NCBI RefSeq assembly: GCF_021018805.1
Contig: NC_086247.1
Location: forward strand, 141,852,102 to 141,916,101
Direction of reading: 5' to 3'
DNA: 64,000 nucleotides
Source of the DNA: Prinia subflava
Lineage: Eukaryota > Chordata > Aves > Passeriformes > Cisticolidae
Made by a program: the position numbers and the translations under genes. This document shows, piece after piece, positions 28,501-40,003 of the stretch. The notes under the pieces are model-generated. The model had not been told where the DNA came from and ran no database searches. It worked only from the letters and a program-made list of their open reading frames with translations. Position 1 is the first letter of the stretch. Each line of letters starts with the position of its first letter.

Positions 28501-31500
28501 CTACCCCTGAATACCTTTGTTCATTTCATCTTATTCTTAAAATAACTGTTAAACATAATAATGAATCATAGAAGTTCTTTTTGAGAAAAAAAAAAAAAGG
28601 TGTTCTGTTTTTCAGCAAGTGATACTGGCTTTCTCAGGCTAGGGTTAAATTAGCACATGCAATATTAATTTTGTTATTAAGCAATAGGTGAAATATACCT
28701 TATGTCATAACATAGCCATGCATGTGTATGCATTTGTCTGATAGAAATACTAAAGAGGCCTCTTGAACTAAATGCAAAAAAAAATCAGTCACTATTGCAC
28801 TGGAAAGGGAATGAGCAGGAAACATAATTCATGATAATCTTTTCTTACAACATTCTTCCATATATCATCTGAAATCCAGGTCAAAATTTCTGTTGACTTC
28901 AACAGTGGATGAGAATGACCCTCTGGAATTAAGATGAGGCTTTGCAACTCCAAGAAGTGAAGGGTAACTCTTGGTATTTGAATTCCCATTTCTGCATCTA
29001 ATTTTGACTTTTGAAAACTAAAATTATCAACTTATGTTAATGGCTTGTGAAAAAATTACTTAATCCAAAAAAAAACCACATTTAAATCTTTCCATAAAGC
29101 TTAATTATTATGCATTAATGCAAGGAAACAGGCAATGAAAACAGAACTCAGGATAGTCAAAAGTGTATCTTTTATTTTAGATTGTGTTAATAATAATACA
29201 GAAGTCATATATCATTTTGGGCACACAGTAAGATAAAGTTCTAATCGAGACAAATGGAATTTTACGTTTGGGTATTTTATCACAGACCATTAAACAGCAT
29301 TTTATAAAATCATTTTTATAGAACTAAACAATGATCCCAGGGACACTTCGCTAAGATACTTTAAGCAAAAAAAAAAAAAAAATACAATAAAATATGAAAA
29401 ATTAATGCCAACTCTGAAAAAGAAAAATATTACCCCTTTAACCTAATTCATTTTATTGAGCTAGAGAAATAAAAAATAGAGACATAAAGGTGAAATGGAG
29501 ACATATAGGAAAATTAGTGATTACTCACATCTGCAATGGAGAATTTTGGAAGGTTTTGCCATTACCACAGCAAGTATAACAAGTGGAAACACCTGCCAAA
29601 CTGTGTCATCTAATATGTCCTATATACCTCTTATAACAAGAGTAATTAAAAAAACACACAAGAAAAACAAGAAGAAAAAAAAAGGAAAGTCACAACTGTG
29701 CCACAAAGGTAAATGAAATGTCACACTTAAAAGCAACAGAGAATATAATACCAATATCTAAATATTTTGCAAAATAAGGTCAACTAAAATCTAAGAAAAA
29801 ATATGAGGTAAAACAGTGCTTCAGACAACTTCTGCTGATTTGAGTGGTGAAAACTGCTGTTGACATGCTGTTACATTTCTTTTTCCTGTCTTTTTCTGAC
29901 TCTTAAAAAGGTCACATTTCAAATCAATAGTCCCTCAGAGCCATGACTGGCTAGTCACTGAAGAAAATGTATAATTTCTCAGCTCTCTGAGTGAAAAAAT
30001 TATAAAAATTGCAATACACATATGTGTTCTTTCTACAAGGTCTGGTATCAGTTGATAAGTAATAAGCTGAATGAACCAAAAGACTACTCAAACATGGGTA
30101 TTTCAGAATAGAAAACATATATTAGATGTTGATCTGTAAGTAACTTTTCACTGAACCAGTTTCTTTCAGTTAAGTAAGTTTCAATTAGAAAAGGTTGGAG
30201 GTAAAAAAAAAGACTAGATGAGGTCTCTAGGAAAATAAAAATACACTTTATGGTTGTGTCAAAGGTAAAATAATGTGAAGTATTGTGGAAAATACCAGTG
30301 AGTGTTTGAGGATCACTGTTTGTATAAATCATAAAGCACAGGCCTAAGTTCAGCATTCACAGTCATAACATTAGTGTTAAAAAAATAACCCTGGTATAAT
30401 GGAAAATATATTTTGCTTCTATGATAATTTTTCATGAGAAAGTTAGTTAATGTATTGGTAAAATGGTATAATCATTTAAACAAATTTATATTTAATTAAA
30501 AGATTGCTTTGGGCTATTCACAATGTATTTTTTAATTTTTAGTTGAATTAATTGGTAAATCAGTTAGAGCCAGCAAATTTTGGAGAACATATCCAGACAG
30601 GTGTTCATCATTCCATTTATCTCCAGCAGAAAAAAATTCTGGCCCGGGAAGATTCAGAATCACCTATAACTCTGGCTAAAATATGTGGACTCACATCTCC
30701 TTCACACAACAGGAAAACTTGCTGTGGGAGATGTTCCACTCTGTGTAAAACATGTGAATTTTACAGAAGTCAGAGAATAAATAACTCACTCAATAAAGAA
30801 GATGATCATCACTGTAAATTTCCTCCTACTGCTACAAACAGGAGATTCAAACTATCTGATCACTCTTCCTAAGTGAATATTTGAATTATCAGGTCATTGG
30901 CCACTTTTTGAAAGCAAAACCTGGATGGCATCAATTGAATATTTATTTGCCCACAGAAAAGGAAGAGCATCAAATGGAAATATTCAAATCAATACTTATA
31001 CTCTCCTTAGTTATCCCCTATTTAATATCAATGTATTTTCTAAGTGTTGAAGGTTGTGTATGCAAATGTCTCTGTCAGGAGAGATTTGCATTAAACCTCT
31101 CCTACACAAGATCTTTATCTAGAAAGGTTCTTCATAGAATTTCTGTCTTCTGTTGTTGACATTTTTCTGCATTAATCCTTTTGTTTCCTTTGTGCATTTC
31201 TTCACATCTTCTCAATTTTTTTGTAATCCTTGCAGCATTGTCCTCCCAGTAAAACCTTGACACAGCCTTTCATCCTCAGCTCATTACATAGAGAAAGGGC
31301 ATATAAGAAACCATAAAATTACAAGATATTTTCATAAATAGTTACAGATTTATGAGTGCCATATAGCCACCATGCACGCAAGAAAATGCATTCACTTAGG
31401 TATCCACTACCATTGATTTGTACCACAGAAATAACAGTGCCATTACCATCACTTATAACAGACATGCTGCAATGATGAAAGATCTATATGTTTCAGGAGG

Positions 31501-31672
31501 AATAATGTGCAAAATAGGGAAGGTTGAAGGTAAATATTGTAATCCTTCTAGGTGGAATTTTAGTGGAAAAGTGGATTTTTTTCAGCAATTTTCATTAAAA
31601 TTAAAAATCAATTTTACATTTTCATACTAACTTCTACTGTTTTAACTAGTGCAGAAATGGACCCTGTCCTGC
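25543..31672. other. Unique AT-rich non-coding sequence
   Basis: No gene recognised. Short A runs occur at about 28587 and 29366, and an A-rich patch at 29647-29690. Two overlapping 70-codon plus frames at 26641-26858 cannot both be real, and neither has a domain. A 106-codon frame at 30552-30872 is also unrecognised. Confidence 0.55.
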
Positions 31673-31780
31673 TTTTGTGTGGGGGTGTTTTTTTTGTTTG
31701 GGTTTTTTTTTTTTAGTGGTTTTTTGTGTGTGTGTGTGATTTTGTTTGGGGGGGAGGGATGTTGTTTTCTTGTTTGTTTT
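31673..31780 (+). repeat. T/G-rich low-complexity tract with (TG)n core
   Basis: A T- and G-homopolymer-rich stretch with a TGTGTGTGTGTG core around 31725-31738. The 176-codon plus-strand frame that begins near 31649 gets its hydrophobic N-terminal half (Phe/Gly/Val) from this repeat, so it should not be read as a membrane protein. Confidence 0.9.
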
Positions 31781-33483
31781 AATAAAACCCCCCATGTTAA
31801 GAAAGCCTTGCAGTCTCTCACAGCTTCCTCTGTCTCCTTTATGTCTCCTGTTGGTTACAGCCTAAAGCTCTGGAAAGGAAAACAGATAACATCTGCTCAG
31901 GGGTGTGAGATTACATGTAATCATAATCTTCTAAAAGAGAAAATGCAGAAAATGTACTTTACTTGCCAAACTTTCTTCCATACAACTAGTTTTCTGTATG
32001 TGGTTTTTGATGGTTTTGGGTTTTTTTTTTTAATCACATGCTGTGCCACAACACAAAAAATAATTCAGTTCATGAATAAGTCTACATGCAAGTGTTGCAA
32101 TAATACTAAAAAATGTAAGGGGATATCTACAAGCAGATGCCCTTTTTATTTTGGGAAGCATGGAGATGCTGAGAGCTGAAGCAATTCCAGATTTCATTGC
32201 TGCTGGAAGTCCCTTCTGAAAGCCAGAAAGAAAAACTACAAAGAAATTCAACCCAATTTTCAACAAACCCCAGAGATTCCAACTGTTCTGGCTTTAAGCT
32301 GGGTTCGAATGAGAATGACTCCCAATGAAATCTCATTACGTGGTGGGTGCTCCAAGAGGAATTTGTCAGCTGTAAATCACCTCCATTCTGCAGAAGCCAC
32401 TGCTTTGACACAAAATTATTTCCATCATTCAGTAGGAAAAAGGAAATTAATTATTGATTTCGTGCAAATTATTTTATTTCTCCCCGCAAACTAAAATGTC
32501 ACTTGTTTCTTGGTCCTTCAAATTATTATTATATAAACACATTAGTACTGTATAATGTTATTTCTTACCTATAAGGAGCACAGTGTTAGATTTTTTCTCA
32601 TGGTAGAAGCTGGTAAACTCTGTAGAAGAATCTAAACAGCAAAACTTTTGTATACAAGATTGGTAGCTCTGATAATCTAAATTTTTTTGTCTCTATAACT
32701 TCCAGGTGGAAATACAGAGCCTTTTGGTCAGGTTCATTGAGCTAAAAAAAAAAAAGACCACACCCAGTTGATACTAGTTTTTATTTGTATGTAATTGAGG
32801 ATATGAAGCACTACCCTTCAGAAATCAACCATCTTATCCATTAAAAAAAATTGTCTAAAGAAACTGAGTTTGCACTCCAGAAATACTGTATTATAATTCT
32901 GGATGAGAAATAGCTGTCTACAGCAACTCCAAAACCAGTCTTAACCTAAATATACAATTTTAAGATAAATGTATCTAAATGAGATGATCCCTGCAAAAAA
33001 ATGCTAATTAGCAAATTCTAGATAGTAGAATAAAATAAGAGTGGTACCTTACTCTTCATCTTTATAACACTGGAAAGAGGATATGCATGAGATCATCAAT
33101 TAATACAGCACAGATACCTGCCTCACATATAGACATTTCTATCTGGCCATTTTAACCTGTGAACTAAATCCTGCCTATGATATTGAGAAAAGAATTTCTC
33201 ATTTTTGCAAGTGTAGATTTTTAAGGAATATTGTTTAACAAGCTTAATCTTCTCTAGCAGATTTGAGTTTAGAATATTCATTAAAGGATTAGGGCTCATC
33301 AGATCGGTCCCTTTGTAGACATGACCTCAACAATGGACTGCAAAGTGCCTTGTCACTGCAGTGATGTATCAGCGTGTATTTGATGTCCCCTGCTCTGAAA
33401 GACTGCAGCATCAGAGCTGAAGCAGCTCCCAGGGCTGGCCAGGGGCAGCACTCACTCCTGGGCTGACACTTACCAAGCAGGGA
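31781..33483. other. Unique AT-rich non-coding sequence
   Basis: Nothing recognised. GC content rises from about 33390 into the open frame that follows. Confidence 0.5.
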
Positions 33484-34086
33484 ATGGTTTTGGGGAGTGA
33501 CAGGAAGGTTTGGCAGGAGGTCATCCATTTCATCTACCTTTGCCTTGTGTTACCTCCCACTGGAAAACATGGAAAAGCATGTAGAGGGCATATAAAAGAG
33601 AAGCAAGTCTCAAATGTATGGAATACTGCAACTTCGAGGGAATCAGATCCAGATGTACAAAACCTCTCTTTGCACACCCTCCTAGGAAGAAAAAGTCATA
33701 ATCCTCGTGGTTTCCAGGAAGCAAAGGACATAGGAGCATTTATTCCCAGTGAGATGGTGCATCCTATGACTCTACAGGAGAGCACTGCTGTGTCTCTGTG
33801 GATGAGGAGCCGTCCCCCAGCACCTCCCAGTCTGTCAGACCCTGCCCTGTGCTGCTCCCACTGCAATGGCCCTGCCCGGGATGGAGGGAGGGATGCTGGG
33901 CAAGTGGAGATCCTGTCCCACCAGCTGAGCTCCTCCCTGCCAGCCCTACAGCTCTGGCACGCCCAAAGGACAGAAATACTGCTCCAGCAACCAGGGGACC
34001 CTTTGGATGCTTATAAATCACTAAAGAGATGGGAGGGAGGAGAGGGTGCTAAAACATCTACTGAGGAGTATTTGCCATTACTGTGA
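33484..34086 (+). CDS. Unrecognised 200-codon ORF, possibly chance
   Basis: An ATG-started frame runs 200 codons to a TGA. It is the longest ATG-initiated uninterrupted frame outside simple repeats in this window. The predicted protein has no signal peptide, clear membrane segment or domain I recognise. The C-terminal half is Pro/Ser/Leu-rich and includes a CCSHC cluster near residue 123. GC content rises through its second half, and shorter frames overlap it on both strands (for example 33764-34021 minus and 33798-34016 plus). Openness may therefore simply reflect fewer stop codons. An acceptor-like TTACCAAGCAG ends just upstream of the ATG, so it could also be an exon. No function is proposed. 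Confidence 0.2.
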   Translation: MVLGSDRKVWQEVIHFIYLCLVLPPTGKHGKACRGHIKEKQVSNVWNTATSRESDPDVQNLSLHTLLGRKSHNPRGFQEAKDIGAFIPSEMVHPMTLQESTAVSLWMRSRPPAPPSLSDPALCCSHCNGPARDGGRDAGQVEILSHQLSSSLPALQLWHAQRTEILLQQPGDPLDAYKSLKRWEGGEGAKTSTEEYLPLL

Positions 34087-36306
34087 GCATGAGAGGCAGT
34101 TCTGGATCTGTATTTTGGAAAACCATGACCTTTCCCAGAGGGTTACTTAAATATTTGAAGCTACAGTGATCTCAAATATGCTCTGATGTATATTCTTATC
34201 AGAAATTATTGTAGAAACTATGCTTATGCTGCACTCAGTAAAGTACATGTTTACAGTTAATTCTTTTTCTTATTGAAAATGTATAAGCATATCAGTTTCA
34301 CCTTGAAAAACACTCACAGTTGGAAAAAACAGCATAGTTTACTTAGAAAAAAATTTTGTAAGGATATTTCTGTGCATCTTTCAACTTTATGGGAGGATAT
34401 GACCTTAAAAAGACAAGCTGTCAGAAAAAAAGAATGAGAAGTAGAGATTTCACACATCTTTTCTTCTCTTTTGATTCTTGAAGACTCTTTCCTTCCCTCT
34501 TTTTCCACATTTTACACAGAATTCACTATTCGAGAACATTTGGTTGCTTTTATGCCCTAAAGGTACTTAAAAGTATTGTCCATCCTTAATCAGCCTTGAA
34601 GCATTATCTGTACAACGTGCTCTTGTGTTCTGATTTATTTGAGTAAAAATATAATTTCAAGAGATGGAAGATTTGTGCAAGGCCAACTTATTGCATTGCT
34701 TATCAGCACTCTTATTGCTCCTGGAAGTTTAACTCAGAGGTTTCAGTGACCCAACCTACAGCATCCTCCCCTCCACAAAGGTTTGTCACATCACAGATGA
34801 AGGGGTAGTAAACTATTGGTAGGAAGAAAGAAAACACTGGCCAGAGCTGGGTCAGAGAAGGAAGGAGGAACACCTTAAATTTTTTCATATCATGACATTA
34901 CAGTCACAGAAACGAAGACGTGCAGAATGTTCTGGAAAAATATGACATTTTTTCAATACTACATTTTAATAAACTTAATTCAAGAATGCATTTTAAGGTC
35001 CAAAGAAATTATAGACTATTCTTATTTCTCAGCTAAGCACAACACCCCATTAAACGTGCCTGTAAATACTGAATGAATGAAGTACAAAATGGTGATTTTG
35101 GTTTTCTTTTTCAAATCTATGTGAAAGAGATTCGATGTTGATTGACCTGCCATAACAGGCTTACTCAGCAGAATAATCCAGATCTCCTTTCAGCTAAGCA
35201 CTTCAGCCTAAAACAAACTTTGAAGACATGCATTAGTCATGTTGAAGACAGGTAGACACTTTCAATGGCTAAAATGAACTCAGCCAGACATTGGGTCTTA
35301 CCAAAACAGATTCTTGCTTTAATGTTGCTGGATCAGAATATGATCTCCTGTTAACACAGGAGGATTAAAATTTATTTAAAGCAATACTAATATGTGCTCA
35401 CCAGTCTTGGTATTGTCACTAAAGTGTCACTGCCTTGCTCCCCCAGAGACTGAAGTTCTTAAAAATCACTTTGGAGCATACAACTGTATGAGGAACTGCC
35501 CACAGCTGTTAGTGAGAGGACAAAGCTGAACGGTGAGAAACTATAAAAGTGAGAGAGAAACAATTTCAATAGATATTTTTATCTGCCAGAAACTGTGCCA
35601 GAATAAAGAAGGCAAGGAACAAATAGTCATAGAGAACAATACACTAAAACAAGGATGGATATATTTGGAAGTACCTGGGGATACACATACATCTGTCTCT
35701 GTGTCTTTGCTTTCTTGAGGTCTATGTGAAAAAGCCACAGAGGTGTACAGCAATCCTGGCTCTGAGACAATGTGGGCAAAGTGTAAGAAATCTACATCAC
35801 AACCAATAAAATGCATATAGCTCTGGTTTTATGCAAGTGTTGAACTCCTTCATATCACACACTCAGGAAGGCTGTAAACCAGTGTAGTAGGCAATAGGAA
35901 AAATCTGGGAAAAGAAAGGTTTAACTATTTATAGTTTTACACTTTATTTTTCTCTCATCACAGACTGGTAAAACTACAAAGAATATTTCTACAGTCAGGT
36001 AGATACTTAGGAAATGACATTTACACTGTGTTTGTAAATAAAATAACTTTGAAGATTGTTAATCCTTTTTAATCTCTTAACAGTAAGAACTACTTTATCA
36101 TTAATTCAATTAATAGGACACTTACTACATAGGTTTTGCTTAAAATTTGTGCTTTCTCACACAGTGGCCAGGCATGGTTTGGTGTCCAAGAGATAGTTTG
36201 GAGGCATTTTGCTGTTTTTAGGGAAGTGCATTGGCTTAGATAGCAAAATGTCATGCAGTTGTTCTTCAGAGCAGTGGAATAGTGTGGATTATCCTGGTTT
36301 ACAGCA

Positions 36307-36308
<2 letters not shown>
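34087..36308. other. Unique AT-rich non-coding sequence
   Basis: No gene, transposon or repeat array recognised. Confidence 0.6.

Positions 36309-36364
<56 letters not shown>
36309..36364 (+). repeat. (TC)n microsatellite
   Basis: About 28 TC dinucleotides with a single TTT interruption at 36347-36349, and a further short TC run just after. The 135-codon frame across it is a Ser/Leu low-complexity artefact. Confidence 0.97.
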
Positions 36365-37698
36365 CTGATCTCTCTCTGGCTTCTACCAGACCTTCTTTGT
36401 GATAGTTTTGTCAAATTTGACATATTCCTTTGGAAAGCTTCAGTTCTGATAAGCTTCCTCTTTGCAGATAGAAAAATTTTATTGCAGAAAATTCCTCATT
36501 TTTTCCCTGAAGTACTTCTCCTTCAAGGACAACATTCTGTTTTGATTTACCCTCTGATATACATATTGAGCTCTGCATACTTCACTGATGTTTTACATGG
36601 TCTCTTTTTCTTTTAAAAATACCTGGGATATGTTCTAGAAATAAAGATATTTAATAAAATTACAGTTTAATAATAAAAAAAGAATTCCAGGTTTTCTAAA
36701 ATATCGATTTCTCCAACACAATTTAAAATTCTATAGGCTACAAAGCAACCTTGAGAAAACGAAGAAGATGCTCAGTTTCCCTTCAAGTCAGAGAATATCT
36801 GTCAAAATAGTTTAGTGCACTGCAGACTTAATTACCACCACGAAATGGTAATTATACTGTGGTCTGACAAGTATTCCCTATACTTTAACGGTAGGCTGCA
36901 TTAGACATCCACAAAATATTTATTCTTCTTACAAAAGGAATTTGGAAACCTTGACGAATTTCAAAGGATTTCCTCCTCCTGAGCGGAGTTGCTCTGCAGG
37001 AGACATAAACATGCACTGACCTAACTGCTAACTGGAATAACAGCACGAGGACAACTGAGCATGTGGCACATTGTGAGCAAATCTAAACTGCCATGTACGG
37101 CAATTTAAATGTACAGGTTACTTCCAAAGCCACACTGAAATTTCAGCCCTGCAAGGTACTGAAAATTCAACTTTATCAGCTGCAAATTTGCAAGCAATTC
37201 ATAAACTCCAATGTTTTTTGGAAAGCTTTTTCACAAGTGCGTAAAAAATGTTCTCAATGTCAGTAATAAATGACAGGCAAGGAATTTTGGCAGCAAATGT
37301 TTCAGCTGTCCTCATGAAATGGATGAATATTTCCGTCCTTGCATTAATTCATGTTACAACACGTACATGGGAGAATGATAATAGGGTTCTTCCCTCACGC
37401 TTGTCATGTATAAAATATTGTACCACTTCATAACATTAAAGAGGTGAGTAAGGCCAGACATTGCTTAAAAAGAAAAGGGAAACCTAGAGTTTGGAAGGTA
37501 ACATCTTCAGTGTGAAATGTATTCATGAACACTGTCAAATACCAACCTCTTCTCAAGTGCTGGCTTCTGCTAATTCCTACTGACAGCTGTTCTTATTCTT
37601 ACCTTGAGACATTTGGTTTTAAATGTCAGACTGATTGGCTCTTACTTCTTCCCTAAACATTCACCTACAAGATGAGGAAGATATTTGCCAAAAAGAAG
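36365..37698. other. Unique sequence with TAATTA inverted repeat
   Basis: No gene is recognised. A perfect 9-bp inverted repeat (TAATTACCA at 36829-36837 and TGGTAATTA at 36846-36854, 8-nt spacer) carries two TAATTA homeodomain-type cores. The surrounding 36.7-37.4 kb has no repeats and somewhat more CpG than its neighbours, so it is a plausible but untested conserved non-coding element. Confidence 0.35.

Positions 37699-37749
<51 letters not shown>
37699..37749 (+). repeat. Poly(A) run, 51 bp
   Basis: A pure run of 51 A, preceded by AAAAGAAG and followed by GAGAGAAAGAAG. It could be the tail of a retroposed sequence on the plus strand, but I see no recognisable source sequence upstream. It is also a likely place for assembly length error. 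Confidence 0.95.
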
Positions 37750-37752
<3 letters not shown>

Positions 37753-38080
37753 AGAAAGAAGTCATGCAAATGTGAAACATGTGAAATATGTGAAATGTTC
37801 TGTAATGAGATCTCCTTTCAGAGAAAAATGATTTATAGTAAATTATTTTTTTCTGTACATCCTGAGATTGAAAAAATAGAGAAATAGAGAGAGCTTCATG
37901 CAGACAGGATCTATTACATGTGGAAGAACAGTAGCCTAATAATGAACCTGTTTATACAGCACTGGCACTTGTATACTCAAGTACAAGGACGTTGAAGGGG
38001 AGGTGTGTCACAAAAAGCATCATCTCATCCCTCCAAATCTCTGTCTTGTGTATTCCCATACTTTGTCATTTTCTGAAAAG
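37750..38080. other. Unique AT-rich non-coding sequence
   Basis: Nothing recognised between the A run and the tandem duplication that follows. Confidence 0.5.
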
Positions 38081-38204
38081 CAGCTTTTAAAAGCCTGGGC
38101 TTGCCCTTTTCCAGGTCAAAACCCCTGCTTACAAGTGAAAAACAACTTCTACAAGCCTGGGCCTGTCTGTTTCCTGGGCAAAACCCTTGCTTATATGTTA
38201 ACTA
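38081..38204 (+). repeat. Imperfect tandem duplication, 2 x 62 bp
   Basis: Copies at 38081-38142 and 38143-38204 share AAGCCTGGGC, then a diverged pyrimidine-rich stretch, TCC(A/T)GG, CAAAACCC(C/T)TGCTTA and related words at a constant 62-bp offset. No coding role is evident. This looks like a simple replication or repair duplication that has since diverged. Confidence 0.8.
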
Positions 38205-39300
38205 TATTTTATACCCATATTCTTAAGAAAAATATAACCCAAAAACATGAGTTATCCCCAGTCGTCTATAATAGGATGATATTGAAGGACTGTGACTTTG
38301 AAATGAAATTCAGAAATATTTTCCTTGTTGAATGGCTTGGGCTGCCTTCCAGTTCTTGGAAAGTTTAGTGTAGATTTCCTCAAAGACAAAAGGGGTTTTT
38401 AGGGAAAAAAGTGTTTTTTACAAATACAGAAGAGTCTCAGTAACTTTGGAATGCCTTTAGGTGACCCAAAATTCAAGTTGTTCATCGCTTTTGGCCCAGT
38501 GAAAGGACTGCCATGAAATGTAGGCTCTGACCTGCAAACCCACTGCTACCAGCAAGTCCTGAATAACTCCTCATGAGGGGACCCGCTGCTCATTAGAGAC
38601 ACTTCAGAACATGAAGACAGATGATTCCAAAGTTGTGCATCACCCAGTCTTGACGAGAAGGAGTTTAAAAAGAGAGAACTGGACACAAAAGAATGGGGTC
38701 CTGCATCAAACCAATGCCTTGTGCCACAAGTCACAAGGACTCAGTGTCCTCGCATTCCCCCCGGCCCAGGCAGTGCCTTTCTCCTCTGCCCCAGCCCGCA
38801 CACGCTGCACCACCCAGGAACCAAAAGGCTTCAGGCTTCAGGATTTTCCCCCAAATCAATGATTGCAGTGCAATGAAAAGAACACGCATTTCTGCTTTAT
38901 GAATACTGTCCTTTTATTTCAGCAGAAACATCCTATCTAACCTATTCTAAATTAGGAACAAATAAATCTTATGGGCTGTTTTAAACTAAGGAACATATTT
39001 CAGAGGAATATATTCTGGATCTAGTGTTGAATATTGTTATCTATCAGAATCAAAAAGGGCTTCCTAACACTATTCCTTAAAAAATTAACCTCCAGGACTC
39101 TTAGGGTTAATCCCTTGGCTCCCTTGTGTCACTGCCTAAGTTGAAACACAATGTGTAATTTACTAATTAAAAATAAGGATAGGAGACATGAGATAGCCTT
39201 CATCCTGATACCTTTACTTCTATCTGGGAAAACTACTAACTACTACCTCTAACTTTACCTACAGAGCTAAATCTATACTCATTCCTACTAATTATCCTCA
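38205..39300. other. Unique sequence flanking the GC island
   Basis: No gene recognised. The stretch at 38700-38860 is locally GC-rich and contains a GGCTTCAGGCTTCAGG short tandem. On the minus strand an AATAAA lies at 38913-38918, downstream of the GC-island open frames. It could serve as a poly(A) signal, but such words are common in AT-rich DNA. Confidence 0.4.
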
Positions 39301-39480
39301 TGTCCCTGGTAGGCCAGGGCATGCATGGGAGGGACACTGAGGCACCTTCTTGTTCCTCAGGGCCCCAGCTCAGGTGTCTTCTGGCCCCACTGTGGACAGC
39401 CCTGGCCACGTTTCAGACACTCCTGGCTTCCTTGGGGGCAGATCTCTCCTGTGCTGGAGGCAGTGACAGGCATGGAGCAG

Positions 39481-39790
39481 CTTCTGCCCCTGCGCCTGCC
39501 CGCTGGGAGCTTCCAGCAGGCTTGGTGAGGGGCTGTGGGGGAGCACTGTGGAACCAGACCTGGAGCTGAGGCCTTTGCCCCGCTGTCAGGGGCTGTGCTG
39601 GGCAGAGCTGGGGCTTGGCCTGTGGCTGTGCACATCAGAAGGTCACCGTGGTACACCCAGGCCTGGTGAGGCTGCACAGGGGGCCTCTGTTCTGCCATTC
39701 CCCCGCTCTGGCCTTGGTCTCCTTCAGCCTGGGACATCTCTGTGGGGCTGTCCCCTTCCCAGTCATGCTCCACACTGAGGCAGGAGAGCC
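39481..39790 (-). repeat. Internal duplication, copy A
   Basis: Paired with 40610-40920. The core at 39589-39631 matches 40719-40761 at 42 of 43 positions. Flanking homology is weaker but colinear on both sides: GAGCTTCC, GGCTTGGTGA and GGGGG words to the left, CACCCAGGCCT and GGGGCTGTCC words to the right. A third partial relative (GAGCTTCCAGC then GGTGAG and GGGGCTG) lies at about 39849-39960. The single core mismatch turns a Gln codon of the minus-strand frame here into a stop codon in copy B. Confidence 0.8.
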
Positions 39791-40003
39791 ACCCTCTCAC
39801 TGGCACTGTCGGGAGAGCCTCCAGTGCTGCCCCTGCCCCCTGTCCACCCAGAGCTTCCAGCGGGGTGAGCGAGGGGCTGGTGGGGCAGCAGGGGCTGTGT
39901 GGGGAAGCTGCCTGGCTCTCTGCCCCTGCTGGGGGGCTCTTGCTGCCTTCCCAGCCTGTGTGCCCTGATGCAGGTGCTGCTGTGTCCCGGACTGCTGGCT
40001 GTG

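Noticed and set aside
31649..32179. 176-codon plus-strand frame with a very hydrophobic N-terminus
   Set aside because: The hydrophobic part is translation of a T/G-rich simple repeat, and the rest has no domain or conservation evidence.
36209..36616. 135-codon plus-strand frame
   Set aside because: It runs through a (TC)n microsatellite giving Ser-Leu repeats; a repeat artefact.
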